The notes under the pieces are model-generated. The model did no database searches and had not been told where the DNA came from. It was given only the letters and a program-made list of their open reading frames with translations. The position numbers were made by a program, and so were the translations under genes. Below are positions 1-8,898 of a stretch of 59,020 nt of DNA, in pieces. Numbering within the stretch: position 1 is the first letter of the stretch; each line of letters begins with the position of its first letter. Source of the stretch: UBA8522 sp035528895. Its GTDB lineage: Bacteria > Acidobacteriota > Aminicenantia > Aminicenantales > UBA8522. The DNA lies in assembly GCA_035528895.1 (NCBI GenBank), contig DATKXS010000184.1, positions 1 through 59,020 of the forward strand. The letters are read 5' to 3'.

Positions 1-1509
1 GTCCATCATCCTATACTGGATAGCTTCGGCCACGTGGGCGGCGCGGATGTCCTCCTCCCCTGCCAGGTCGGCGATGGTGCGGGCGACCTTGAGGACGCGG
101 TCATAGGCCCGAGCGCTGAACCCGAGCTTCGTCACCGCCGTCTCCAGGAGCTTTTGGGAATCGGTGCAAACCTGGCAGAATTTCTTCACCTCGCGCGTCC
201 TCATCTGGGCGTTGGCGTAGATTTTCCGATCTTGGAACCGCTGGAGCTGCCGCTCCCGGGCCCGAACGACCCTCTCTCTAATCCGGTCCGAGCTCTCGCC
301 GTCCTGGCGGGAGATGATGTCCTTGAACTTGACCTCGGGGACATCCACCTGGATGTCGATCCGGTCAAGGAGAGGCCCGGAGATTTTGGCGTAATACTTT
401 TGTCTCTGCGCGTCCGTGCAGTCGTCTTCCCTCCCCACCAGACCTCTTAACACGTCTTCGCAGGGGTTCATGGCGGCGACGAGCATGAACGCGGCCGGGT
501 AGGTCACACTGATGGCGGCCCGGGCGACGGTCACCTGGCCGTCCTCGAGCGGCTGGCGGAGGTCTTCCAACACCCGCCGCTTAAATTCGGGAAGCTCGTC
601 CAGGAAGAGGACACCGTTGTGGGCCAGGCTGACCTCGCCGGGACGGGGAATATGGCCGCCGCCGATGAGGCCGGCATCGGTGATGGTATGGTGGGGCGAG
701 CGGAACGGCCGGGCGCAGACGGCGCCCCTGTCCTTGAGCAGGCCGGCGGCGCTGTAGACCTGCGTCGCCCCGATGATCTCCTCGAAAGTCATCGGCGGAA
801 GGATGGAGGGCAGGCGTCTGGCCAGCATGGTCTTGCCGGCGCCGGGAGGCCCGATGAGGAGGACGTTGTGGGCTCCGGCCGCGGCCACCTCCAAAGCCCG
901 TTTGACCTGCTGCTGGCCTTTGACCTCCGAGAAATCGCCATCGTATGAACCCGGACGAAAGATTTCCGATGGCTCGTACCGGCAGGGAGAAATGGTTTCC
1001 GGCTCGTTGAGGAGGCGGACGACCTGGACTAAATTTTCAAGGCCGTAGATATCCAGGCCGTCGACCAGAGCCGCCTCTTTCTCGTTCTCCTTGGGAATGA
1101 CGATGGCCCGGTAGCTTTTTTTTTGGGCCAGGAGAGCGGCCGGGAGGATGCCGCGGACGGGCTTCAGCCGGCCGTCCATGGCCAACTCGCCGATGAAAAG
1201 ATAGTCGTCCAGGCGCCCGGCATCCACGACTCCCAGGTAAGCCAGCAGTCCAAGGCTGATCGGCAGGTCGAAGGCCGATCCCTCCTTCCGCCGTCCGGCC
1301 GGGGCCAGGTTGACGGTCAATTTGCGCGGCGGCATCTCGTAGCCGCAATTCTTCATGGCCGCCCTGACCCTTTCCTTGCTTTCCCGGATGGCGGCATCGG
1401 GAAGTCCGACCGTGACACAGCCCGGGATGCCTGTGGAGACATCCACCTCCACTTCGACCAGGTAAGCATCGATGCCCAAAAGGGCGGCGCTGGCGGTCTT
1501 GACGAGCAT
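1..1509 (-). CDS. comM: YifB/ComM family Mg-chelatase-like AAA+ ATPase, 3' end cut by the window
   Basis: Members of this family are hexameric AAA+ motors; ComM promotes branch migration during natural transformation. The frame opens with an ATG whose first residues read MLVKTASAALLGIDAY, after an AGGGA-type ribosome site. It stays open for 503 codons to base 1, ending in AEAIQYRMMD. The family is about 500-510 residues long, so only a few residues should be missing. Residues 1-190 form the Lon-protease-like ChlI domain. Walker A GPPGAGKT lies at about 220-227, followed by the Mg-chelatase core with NGVLFLDELPEF (Walker B) and the C-terminal helical domain. The gene is separated from the next minus-strand gene by about 65 bases. 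The assignment to the family is firm. A role in transformation is inferred from the family only. Confidence 0.95.
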   Translation of the reverse strand, partial: MLVKTASAALLGIDAYLVEVEVDVSTGIPGCVTVGLPDAAIRESKERVRAAMKNCGYEMPPRKLTVNLAPAGRRKEGSAFDLPISLGLLAYLGVVDAGRLDDYLFIGELAMDGRLKPVRGILPAALLAQKKSYRAIVIPKENEKEAALVDGLDIYGLENLVQVVRLLNEPETISPCRYEPSEIFRPGSYDGDFSEVKGQQQVKRALEVAAAGAHNVLLIGPPGAGKTMLARRLPSILPPMTFEEIIGATQVYSAAGLLKDRGAVCARPFRSPHHTITDAGLIGGGHIPRPGEVSLAHNGVLFLDELPEFKRRVLEDLRQPLEDGQVTVARAAISVTYPAAFMLVAAMNPCEDVLRGLVGREDDCTDAQRQKYYAKISGPLLDRIDIQVDVPEVKFKDIISRQDGESSDRIRERVVRARERQLQRFQDRKIYANAQMRTREVKKFCQVCTDSQKLLETAVTKLGFSARAYDRVLKVARTIADLAGEEDIRAAHVAEAIQYRMMD

Positions 1510-1575
1510 GGCTTTCCCTAAGTAAAGACGAGGCCTGTCGAAAGGGTGTATCAACCGGGATAAATGAGGGGACGG

Positions 1576-3777
1576 TCAGCGGAATCGAAGGTCGAGGTGG
1601 ACGAAGACTCCCAAGAAGCGTTTATCTCTACTATTCATATCGATATTGTAAGGATAGAACCCTCCCGCTTCCCCGACCTGAAGGGTGTAGAGATACCTCC
1701 CCTTCCAGCGAAAGGGTCGCGGAGAGGAAAAGAGGAGAACCTGTTCGGCCATGTTCCAGGAAGGACGTCTCGACTCCTGCTTTTTGCTTCCCAGCTGAAC
1801 CGTCGCCTTCCCTTCCACAGGACTCTCCAGTCTGACGGCCACCTCGGAGACGGGCCGGTCCGTCCTGATGACCAGCGTTGCCCGGCTTTCTCCCCTCACC
1901 CAGAACCCGCTGAGCTCCGGCCCCAGGCAATTCTTGTCTTGGGCAAAGGCTTCGCCTCCGCTCACCGCCAACCCGTTCTCGAGCCGAACATCGAAAAAGG
2001 ATAAGGTCACGAACGCCATCCCCAGGAATGCGACCAGCGCGAGATGTCCCTTCAACCCAAGCCGAACAGCTTCCGGGCTTTTCGCCCTCTCCTTCCGGAG
2101 GAAAATCAGGGTGATCGCCAGGACGGCGATCGTCCAGAAAAAGGCCACCCCCCAGGTCTTCTGTTCCCGGACGGTCGTGGCCAATGTGGGGACCCATTTT
2201 GTCCAATCGACGAGCAGACTGTTTAGGCTGTTCAGGAGACGGCTTGGCATTTCAGGATGGCCGGGACCCAGGAGGAAGAACATGCTGTCCTGATAGAGAA
2301 GCCGGGGATTGCGGAGCGCCACGAAAACCAAAAAAAAGCTCAGGACGACCAGCCCTTTGCGGATAGCCAGGGCCACCTTGTTCCTCTCATTCGCCAATCC
2401 CGAGGCCAGGAATAGGGCCGGAATCCAGATAACGGGAAGGAGCGGTCTCCCCGGCGGGCAAAAACCTGCCCAGTAAAACGTCATCGAACAAAAGACCCAA
2501 AAGGTTACGAACAGCCCACCCAAGAGATAAACTGGCTGGGGCCTTGTCCTCCGAAGCATAAGGGCCCCAAAGAGGCTGAGTATCAGTATCGGCGCATAGA
2601 TGAAGAGGCCGGTCCTTTGGTCGAGAAGATAAGCCAGCAGACGGCTCAAGAAATCCGCCAGGTCTTTGACCAGGAAACGAGAGATGGACGGATCCGCCCC
2701 CCCAGCCGAGCCCCGGTAAACAGCCTGAGGAGAAATCCTTCCATACAGGCTATAAAGGAAAAGGAGGAAAAGCCCCGCCGAAACGGCCAAGGGAGCCAGG
2801 AAAGAGACTGCGGCTTTGGTCTTGCCCCTACCCTCCCTCGCCGCCAGAAAAACAACGATCAGGAAGGCCGCGCCGGCCAGGGGGATATACTTGATCCCGA
2901 ACCAGGGCAAGAGTCCGATCCCCGCGCCCGCCCAGAATAAGTCGCGGGCAGAGGTCCGCTTTTTCAGGATAAGTCCGTAGGCCCCGCCGGCAAGGATCAA
3001 GGCGACGGGCAGCTCGGGATAGATCAGTTGGGAATAGAAAAGGAGCGGCGAGGTGAAGCTAAAGATCATCCAGGCTAAAAGGGCGGCACTTTTTTTCCGC
3101 GTCAGTTCCCAGGCCGAGAGAAAAAAGACCAGACCTAGCAGCGCGGTCAGGAGACAGATGGGAAGACGGGAAAAAAAGACAAGGAGGGTCCTCTCGCCAA
3201 CGGCCCCCTGGGTGAGCGAAGAGAGCACACGGGCGACCTTTTGGCCGGCGACATAAAAGGGCGCGATCAGGACGGGGAGGCCGGGAAGATGCCTGGAATA
3301 AAGGAACCTCTCGCCCTTTTTCCCAGGGTAAGCATGAAGGTCAAGCTCCCCATCATAGAATGCCTTGTATTCTTTGTTCTGATAATCGTCGGCCAGGTTG
3401 AGGTCCCCGTCGGTGACGAGGCTTCTGGTGATCAGAAGATAATGAGGCTCGTCGCCGGTGAACGGGAGGGCGGGAAAGATGAGTCCGGTCGCATAAAGCC
3501 CATAGATCAGCAAACTGAGAAGAAATAGGCGCCAGGAAAGACGCCGGGCAGGCAGGGAGTCGAGTAAGGCTTGAATCGCGCCCCTTTTGTGCTGGGTGAG
3601 ATAGGCCGTTAGGAGCACGACGACACCCAGGCCTGAAACGACGAGGAGCGCACCGTCGATACCTCTCAAAAAGACGATGCGCCGGACGAAGGTGAGCCCG
3701 AGAAAAAGAAGAGGCGTCAGGATGAGAATGAAAGAGCGGGAAAAGAATGCCCTGGCGGTCCGGATGGGGGGTCTCAA
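1576..3777 (-). CDS. Multi-pass membrane protein, probable GT-C type glycosyltransferase
   Basis: The 733-residue protein has many hydrophobic segments covering about residues 15-580 and a non-membranous C-terminal domain of about 150 residues. An acidic GDEPHYLL motif sits near residue 108, in the first loop after a membrane helix. That is where polyprenyl-phosphate-sugar dependent GT-C enzymes (PMT/ArnT-like) carry their catalytic acidic pair. This suggests transfer of a sugar from a lipid carrier on the outer face of the cytoplasmic membrane. The substrate cannot be told. The start lies 5 bases downstream of the MglA-like gene stop, so the two are probably cotranscribed and perhaps translationally coupled. 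The C-terminal region, which has beta-rich patches such as FWVRGESRATLVIRTDRPV, may be a substrate or carbohydrate-binding module. That is inference. Confidence 0.72.
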   Translation of the reverse strand: MRPPIRTARAFFSRSFILILTPLLFLGLTFVRRIVFLRGIDGALLVVSGLGVVVLLTAYLTQHKRGAIQALLDSLPARRLSWRLFLLSLLIYGLYATGLIFPALPFTGDEPHYLLITRSLVTDGDLNLADDYQNKEYKAFYDGELDLHAYPGKKGERFLYSRHLPGLPVLIAPFYVAGQKVARVLSSLTQGAVGERTLLVFFSRLPICLLTALLGLVFFLSAWELTRKKSAALLAWMIFSFTSPLLFYSQLIYPELPVALILAGGAYGLILKKRTSARDLFWAGAGIGLLPWFGIKYIPLAGAAFLIVVFLAAREGRGKTKAAVSFLAPLAVSAGLFLLFLYSLYGRISPQAVYRGSAGGADPSISRFLVKDLADFLSRLLAYLLDQRTGLFIYAPILILSLFGALMLRRTRPQPVYLLGGLFVTFWVFCSMTFYWAGFCPPGRPLLPVIWIPALFLASGLANERNKVALAIRKGLVVLSFFLVFVALRNPRLLYQDSMFFLLGPGHPEMPSRLLNSLNSLLVDWTKWVPTLATTVREQKTWGVAFFWTIAVLAITLIFLRKERAKSPEAVRLGLKGHLALVAFLGMAFVTLSFFDVRLENGLAVSGGEAFAQDKNCLGPELSGFWVRGESRATLVIRTDRPVSEVAVRLESPVEGKATVQLGSKKQESRRPSWNMAEQVLLFSSPRPFRWKGRYLYTLQVGEAGGFYPYNIDMNSRDKRFLGVFVHLDLRFR

Positions 3778-3782
3778 GGCAC

Positions 3783-4598
3783 TCAGGATGGCTTGGTCTT
3801 CTTCGGCTTCTCCAGGAATTCCTGGGATAACCTCTCCAGCTCCAGCTCGACCTCATCGAGAGTCCGGAGCTTCATCTTCCTCATCTGGGTGTCCGCATCC
3901 TCTTCGGGATTGACGAACTCCACCTCTTCCTCTTTCTGGGTCGCTTCCCTGACCGCTTCCTGGGCGCTGTTTCCTGCGGCCGCTTTTTCCTCCTCGCCGT
4001 CCGCGACGCCCAGGACCTGTTCTTTCACCGCCGGCACGGTCAGCTTGGCCACCTCTTTGAGCGTTTCGAAAACGCCGACGCCGTTGATCGCCGAGGCTTC
4101 GAAGTAAGGGAGACTCTGCGGGTTGAGGAGCTGGTTGAAAGTCTCCACCGGGATGAGATCATCGAGGTCCCGCTTGTTGTACTGGAAGACGAGCGGCACG
4201 TTGTTGATGTCGACCTCGAGGCTCAGCAGGTTCCTCCTCAGGTTGTCGAAGCTCTCCAGGTTGGCGTCGAGGAGCGGGATCTGCGAGTCGGCCACGAAGA
4301 CGATCCCGTCCGCTCCCCGGAGGACGTTCTTGCGGGAGGCTTCGTAGAAGATCTGCCCGGGCACGGTCATCAGCTGGAAGTGGGCCTTATAATCACCGAT
4401 CAGCCCGGCCTTGATCGGGAGCAGGTCGAAGAAATAGGTCCTTTCCGTGTCGGTCTCCAGGCAGACGAGGTCGCCGCGCGAGGAGGGATCGAGCTTGAAA
4501 TAGATGAAGCGGAGGTTGGTGGTCTTCCCGCTCAGACCGGGGCCATAATAGACGATCTTGATGGCCACTTGCTTGGTGACATGGTTGACAAAAGACAT
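3783..4598 (-). CDS. MglA-like small GTPase with C-terminal extension
   Basis: MglA is a Ras-like GTPase that sets cell polarity and controls type IV pili and gliding. The N-terminal ~190 residues match closely: P-loop GPGLSGKTTN, switch region ETERTYFFDLLP, TVPGQIFYEASRK, and the NKRD guanine motif. The ATG at 4598 gives the typical MSF start; an upstream TTG would add two residues. Most MglA proteins end near residue 195. This one has about 75 extra residues rich in Glu and Lys, ending in a likely amphipathic helix. No MglB (GAP) gene lies beside it. A promoter-like pair stands just upstream and the GT-C gene follows at 5 bases. The PilMNOPQ genes at 38-43 kb are plausible functional partners, as in Myxococcus, but that is inferred. 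Confidence 0.9.
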   Translation of the reverse strand: MSFVNHVTKQVAIKIVYYGPGLSGKTTNLRFIYFKLDPSSRGDLVCLETDTERTYFFDLLPIKAGLIGDYKAHFQLMTVPGQIFYEASRKNVLRGADGIVFVADSQIPLLDANLESFDNLRRNLLSLEVDINNVPLVFQYNKRDLDDLIPVETFNQLLNPQSLPYFEASAINGVGVFETLKEVAKLTVPAVKEQVLGVADGEEEKAAAGNSAQEAVREATQKEEEVEFVNPEEDADTQMRKMKLRTLDEVELELERLSQEFLEKPKKTKPS

Positions 4599-4622
4599 CG
4601 TCAAGTCCGCTCAGTTCGATAA

Positions 4623-4651
4623 TCCTTAACACACAACCCCGATCAAGTCAA
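4623..4651 (-). promoter_or_regulatory. Candidate sigma70 promoter of the mglA-like operon
   Basis: On the minus strand TTGACT (4646-4651) is followed after 17 bases by TAAGGA (4623-4628), about 25 bases before the GTPase start codon. The -35 box fits well and the -10 box only moderately. Confidence 0.4.
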
Positions 4652-4682
4652 TCAGCCGGCGTTTCCCGTTTTGTCGGAGATA

Positions 4683-5855
4683 TCAAGCCGAAGCGAGGAA
4701 GCGAAACAGGCGTTCGTATTTCCCCAGGACCTTCGGCCAGGCATAGTTGTCCTGGACATAGAAAAATCCGTTCTCCCCCAGGGCTTTCCTCAGCCTGGAA
4801 TCGCCCAGCAACAGGTCCAGGGCGGCGGCGAACTCCCGGGCGTTGGAATAATACAGCCCGCACTGCCCCCGCAGGCAGTGCTCTTTGAGGGGGTCAGCGG
4901 CCTCCTGGACGAGGAGGGGCGTTCGAACGGCCAGCGACTCCTGGGCCGCCATGCACAGGCTCTCCAGGCGGGAAGGATGGACGGTCACGGCGGCCGCCGT
5001 CATGGCCGCGTTCTTTTCCTCCGGGGAAACGAACCCGAGATAACGGATCTTCGGATGGGACGGCAGGTCCATCAGCAGGTTCCCGATCAGGACAAGAGTG
5101 AGCTCGGGCCTGCGGGGGCTCACGGCAAGAAAATGATCGATGAGCTCCCGGCATCCTTTTCCCGGCTCGATCCGTCCGGCGTACAGGACGAACGGCCCAA
5201 CGAGGCCGTGTCTCCGGCAGAACCCGGCCGTGTCCGGACGGCCCGGGATATCAACGCCGACCCCGACAGTATCCTGGTACTTGTCCGCGAAGGAGAAACG
5301 GGCGCCGAGCATCTTCCGCTCGGACTCGGTGTTGAACATGAAAGCCGCCGGCCGCGCGAAGACCTCCTTCATGACTTCGAGACGGAGGGCCGGTTCGTCA
5401 TGGGCCGTGGGGACCAGTGTCTTTCGGCCCTTGATCCTCCTCAGTCCCCAGAAGGTGGTGTAATAGAGATAGGTAAAAAAGACGAAGGCGTCGTGTTGGC
5501 GCTCTTCTTTCTCCAGGGCCTCCAGCAGGTCGGGAGCCACCGGCCCCTGACGGTCCAGCCATTCCAGCTCGTCCCTCTCCGTATGATCGTGGAAAAAGAT
5601 CCAGTCCGAGTATTCGTTGAAAGAATCCATCTGCCGGGTCCTGGCGACGCGGAACCGCCGAACGGCAACACCGTTGAAGTCCGATTCACCCGGAGGATAG
5701 AAATTCTCCCAGGTCGTATATTCCCGGGCGCAGGTTGTGTAGACGGAGACGGCGTGCCCGGCCGCGGCGACCCGCTCGGCGATGAGACGGCAGTGGAGCT
5801 CCGACCCGCCCATCACTTCCGGGCCGTATCGCTGGACCACGAAGGCGATCTTCAT
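4683..5855 (-). CDS. GT4-family glycosyltransferase
   Basis: A GT-B fold retaining glycosyltransferase of 390 residues, transferring a sugar from a nucleotide donor in the cytoplasm. The N-terminal Rossmann half begins MKIAFVVQRYGPEVMGGSE with the glycine-rich GGSE acceptor loop typical of GT4. The C-terminal half contains FVLYAGRIEPGKGCRELID and an HPSRLESLCMAAQESLAVRTP segment, which corresponds to the EX7E donor-binding motif. The start is supported by GAGGAAACAGA before the ATG. It is the last gene of a five-gene minus-strand operon (two small proteins and three glycosyltransferases) and lies 10 bases after the preceding gene. A role in extracellular or lipid-linked glycan assembly is likely. 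The sugar cannot be predicted. Confidence 0.88.
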   Translation of the reverse strand: MKIAFVVQRYGPEVMGGSELHCRLIAERVAAAGHAVSVYTTCAREYTTWENFYPPGESDFNGVAVRRFRVARTRQMDSFNEYSDWIFFHDHTERDELEWLDRQGPVAPDLLEALEKEERQHDAFVFFTYLYYTTFWGLRRIKGRKTLVPTAHDEPALRLEVMKEVFARPAAFMFNTESERKMLGARFSFADKYQDTVGVGVDIPGRPDTAGFCRRHGLVGPFVLYAGRIEPGKGCRELIDHFLAVSPRRPELTLVLIGNLLMDLPSHPKIRYLGFVSPEEKNAAMTAAAVTVHPSRLESLCMAAQESLAVRTPLLVQEAADPLKEHCLRGQCGLYYSNAREFAAALDLLLGDSRLRKALGENGFFYVQDNYAWPKVLGKYERLFRFLASA

Positions 5856-5865
5856 TCTGTTTCCT

Positions 5866-6942
5866 CTAAGGCTTCGTCCCTCGCAGCCTCTCGACCATCT
5901 GGAGAAGGAAGGGCTCCCGGCCGACGGTCCGGAGTCTCTCCAGACGCTCCCGCTGGCCGCGGACGATCTTCTCCCGGAGACGGCGGTCGCGGACGACGGC
6001 GTCCAGGAGCTCCGCCACCCTGTCCACTCGTTTCTCTTTCAACAGGATGCCGCAGCCGTCGAGGGTGTCCGGAACGGCCGTGGAATCGTAGGCGACGATC
6101 GGCAGGTCGAAGATCATGCTCTCCACCAAAGGCAGACAGAAACCTTCGTGTTCGCTCATCGAGAGAAAGACATCGGCCGCCCGGTAGAGAGCGAACATCT
6201 CGTCGTCGGGGACATGATCGACAAAGACGATTTCTTCGGGCGTGAGCAGAAAGTCATCGGCCAGCCTGACCAGCGATCGGTAATAGGCGGGCAGAGACGA
6301 CGTCTTCCCGACGATGACCAGCCGGACCAGGGGAGAGATGAATTTCTTGTAATAGAAGGTGACCTTGATGAGGTCCTCGATCTTCTTGTTGGGTGCGACC
6401 CGGCCGACGAACAGGATGTTGGCCCGGCCGTCCCGGAACAGCCGGTGAAGGAAGGCGTTCAGCGGCTTCCGGTATTTGGCGAAATCCACGTACAACGGAA
6501 AGACAAGCGGCTCCCTGAACCCGAACTCGGCGAGCTCCCGGGCGTTGAACGGGGAATCGGCCAGGGCGACATCGACGGCGCCGGCCAGGGAGCGCAGCTC
6601 TTCCCGGCCGAGGCGGGCGATGCGGACCATCTCCTCGCTGTAGCCGATGAAGAACTCGGGCGAGGTGACGTTGTGGTGGATGATGACTTTCTTCGAACGG
6701 AGGCTCCGGAAAGCGGCGGTCAGGGGCGAGGGCAGCGCAAAATGGAGGATTGTGATATCGCCGGAAGACGGTTCGGGAAAGGAGGCAAAATCCTTCGATT
6801 CGGCCTCGAGCTCCCGGTCCGAGCTCAATCGAAAGATGTCCGACTCGAACCCCTGAGACAGGAAGAACCCCCGCAGGAAGGCGGCTTCGTCGCCGATGGC
6901 ATCACCCCGGTGGTAGGCGGGGACGAGCTGGTCGATCCTCAT
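5866..6942 (-). CDS. GT4-family glycosyltransferase
   Basis: A 358-residue GT-B glycosyltransferase starting MRIDQLVPAYHRGDAIGDE. The start is chosen because its ATG overlaps the upstream stop codon as ATGA, showing translational coupling. A longer frame upstream is only the shadow of the preceding gene. Donor-domain motifs are FVGRVAPNKKIEDLI and SEHEGFCLPLVESM; the latter is the EX7E site. The protein is clearly a paralogue of the next gene upstream (6939-8006). Both share the YHRGDAI/LTYGDAI opening, the NKKxED loop and the SMSEHEGF/SLSEHEGF motif, so the pair arose by duplication. They probably add successive sugars to one glycan. Confidence 0.9.
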   Translation of the reverse strand: MRIDQLVPAYHRGDAIGDEAAFLRGFFLSQGFESDIFRLSSDRELEAESKDFASFPEPSSGDITILHFALPSPLTAAFRSLRSKKVIIHHNVTSPEFFIGYSEEMVRIARLGREELRSLAGAVDVALADSPFNARELAEFGFREPLVFPLYVDFAKYRKPLNAFLHRLFRDGRANILFVGRVAPNKKIEDLIKVTFYYKKFISPLVRLVIVGKTSSLPAYYRSLVRLADDFLLTPEEIVFVDHVPDDEMFALYRAADVFLSMSEHEGFCLPLVESMIFDLPIVAYDSTAVPDTLDGCGILLKEKRVDRVAELLDAVVRDRRLREKIVRGQRERLERLRTVGREPFLLQMVERLRGTKP

Positions 6943-8006
6943 CTCCGGGTGACCTCCTCGATGTGCTGCCGGAGGATGCGGGCGACATTCTCCCGGCTGT
7001 ACCTCTCCAGGGCCTTGAGCTGGCCCCGGATGACAGCCTGGCGCACGTCCTTCTCGCAAACCAGAACATCGATCAGGGCGGCGATCCGGAAGAAATCTTT
7101 GTCCCGGACGAGCACCCCTCCGCCGTTCATGGTCTCTCCGACCGCCCCGGCATCGAACCCGATGACCGGAATTTTCTTGTAGAACGCCTCCAGGATGGGA
7201 ACGCCGAACCCCTCGTGCTCGCTAAGGCTGAGATAAACGTCGGCCAGCTCGAAATAGGCCAAGAGCTCTCCGAAATCAATATGTCCCGAAAAATGCACAT
7301 CCTGGACCCCGAGCCCGTCGACGAGCGCGAGGAGCGAGGCCTGGTATCTTTCCAGGCCGCGATAGTCGCCGGCCAGGATCAGACGGGAGTCGGGGTTGAA
7401 GCACTTCTTGTAGAGATGGAACGCCTTGATGACGTCTTCGAACTTCTTATTGGGGATGACCCGGCCGACGAAAAGGATGGTCGTCTTGCCGTCCCCGAAA
7501 AGGCGCCGCGTGACCGGGTCTCCCGGCCGGTCGAACTTGGAGAAGTCCATCAGGATGGGCAGCACTCCGGTGTGGGGATATCCGGCGGCCTCGAGCTCGC
7601 GGCGGTTGAACTCGGAGTCGCCGACCGCCAGGTCCACCTTGTCCATAAAAAGCTTGATCTCCAGCCGGCCCTTGTAGCACTCCCGGGCCAGGATGCGGTG
7701 CCAGTCGACGAAGAACGCGTGGGGCGTGATGTTGTGGTAGATCATGATCTTCCGGTCGGGGACGCGGAAAAATAGCTTGGAGACGGGCGACCCGATGGAG
7801 AAATGGAAGATGACGACGTTGCCGGCCGAGCTGAGTTTCCTGTACTCGCGGTAATCGCGCCTCAGGCCGGCCAGCCGGGGGTCGAAGAAGCGGGTGAAGA
7901 TCTCGGACAGATGGCCTTGCTCGCGCAGGACCTTCTGGATCTCGAGCATCTCGTCGGAGATGGCATCGCCGTAGGTCAGGGAGGTCGAGAACTGGTGGAT
8001 ATCCAT
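6939..8006 (-). CDS. GT4-family glycosyltransferase
   Basis: A 355-residue GT-B enzyme beginning MDIHQFSTSLTYGDAI. The ATG at 8006 is preceded directly by an in-frame TTG at 8009 that could serve instead. Donor-domain motifs are FVGRVIPNKKFEDVI and SEHEGFGVPILEAF. It overlaps the next glycosyltransferase by four bases and follows the coiled-coil gene by about 10 bases. The middle of the protein carries the sequence IYHNITPHAFF, which is matched in the paralogue by IHHNVTSPEFF. This conserved HN motif probably lies at the acceptor side. Family assignment is firm; the acceptor and sugar are unknown. Confidence 0.9.
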   Translation of the reverse strand: MDIHQFSTSLTYGDAISDEMLEIQKVLREQGHLSEIFTRFFDPRLAGLRRDYREYRKLSSAGNVVIFHFSIGSPVSKLFFRVPDRKIMIYHNITPHAFFVDWHRILARECYKGRLEIKLFMDKVDLAVGDSEFNRRELEAAGYPHTGVLPILMDFSKFDRPGDPVTRRLFGDGKTTILFVGRVIPNKKFEDVIKAFHLYKKCFNPDSRLILAGDYRGLERYQASLLALVDGLGVQDVHFSGHIDFGELLAYFELADVYLSLSEHEGFGVPILEAFYKKIPVIGFDAGAVGETMNGGGVLVRDKDFFRIAALIDVLVCEKDVRQAVIRGQLKALERYSRENVARILRQHIEEVTRR

Positions 8007-8016
8007 CAAGCGCTCT

Positions 8017-8523
8017 TCATTTGAAAACTTCTTTTTCCAGGGCTTTCTCCCGTTTTCCCAAAAAGTCGAAATCCTTTTCCATGATCCGCGTTTTCGTCTT
8101 CAGCGTCTCCTCCTCGATCTTCAACTTGCTCATCTCGACGACGAGATTGTGGCAGAGATGATGGAGAAGCTTCGTGTACTCTTGCAGGCGGTTGAGCCGC
8201 TCGCTGGTCAGGTGGCGTTCCTGTTCCAGCCGGTCGATCCTCCTATTGGCGTGGTCGAGGATGAGGACGGTCCGGCGGTGCTCCTCAGCGACGGGAAGGA
8301 TGAGCAGCTTGATCAGCGGCTTCAAGGGAGACATCAACCGGAGAAGGATCCGTCTCGCCCTTCCCTGCCCGGCCGCAGGATCAAGATCGGGGATGGGGGC
8401 GGGATCATCCCCCGACATTCGGGGCGCATCCCCGGCCACGACGGCGACCTTCTTTTTGATCTGATCCATGATCAGGGCCACATCGATATGGTCATAATCG
8501 ATCTCGATTTTTTCTTGATCCAT
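8017..8523 (-). CDS. Predicted coiled-coil protein of the glycosyltransferase operon
   Basis: I do not recognise a named family. The 168-residue protein starts MDQEKIEIDYDHIDVALIMDQIKKKV. A short IDVxxIMxQI-type opening of this kind is found in proteins encoded beside polysaccharide glycosyl- and methyltransferases, as I recall. A basic and hydrophobic stretch at about 58-80 (RRILLRLMSPLKPLIKLLIL) may bind the membrane peripherally. Residues 85-165 form a predicted long helix with heptad-like spacing. An AGGGGGACGAG ribosome site precedes the ATG. Its position at the head of the three glycosyltransferase genes suggests a scaffold or assembly role, which is inference. Confidence 0.7.
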   Translation of the reverse strand: MDQEKIEIDYDHIDVALIMDQIKKKVAVVAGDAPRMSGDDPAPIPDLDPAAGQGRARRILLRLMSPLKPLIKLLILPVAEEHRRTVLILDHANRRIDRLEQERHLTSERLNRLQEYTKLLHHLCHNLVVEMSKLKIEEETLKTKTRIMEKDFDFLGKREKALEKEVFK

Positions 8524-8534
8524 CTCTCGTCCCC

Positions 8535-8750
8535 CTAGTTGTGGTCTTTCTTGAACAGATGGTTCTCATAGACATTCTGAACGTCCTGGATATCCGGAAG
8601 AGGCTTGAGCCGAAGCTCCTCGATCTCGCGGACATCCTTTTCAGTCAGGGTGCCGTCCTTCAGCTTTTCGGCAATCCTTTTCTCGACCTCTTCGGCCAGC
8701 CTTTTCTGCTCATCCGGGGTCAGGCTCTCGGCCTCGAAAAATGCGGACAT
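8535..8750 (-). CDS. Small conserved-looking protein, first gene of the glycosyltransferase operon
   Basis: A 71-residue charged protein of unknown function, starting MSAFFEAESLTPDEQKRLAEE and ending in HLFKKDHN. A strong AAGGAGAATATCC ribosome site precedes the ATG and the next gene starts 11 bases after its stop, so it is very likely translated. It is predicted to be mostly helical and has no signal peptide or membrane segment. The helical segment EEVEKRIAEKLKDGTLTEKD may pair with the downstream coiled-coil protein. That is a guess from location. Confidence 0.68.
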   Translation of the reverse strand: MSAFFEAESLTPDEQKRLAEEVEKRIAEKLKDGTLTEKDVREIEELRLKPLPDIQDVQNVYENHLFKKDHN

Positions 8751-8898
8751 GGATATTCTCCTTCCTGTATATCTTAGCTGTGTGGAAGATTTTAGTCCAT
8801 TCAGGGCCTCCGTTCAATCGTTTCTGCTCGTCCCCGTTTGAATCTGATTGAAAAGGGAGGAGGTCTGTGGTAAATAAGGAAATCAAGGTATTATCATC

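Noticed and set aside
4671..6245. Plus-strand open frame of 524 codons antisense to two glycosyltransferases
   Set aside because: Shadow of GC-rich coding DNA; composition is abnormal and no family is recognised.
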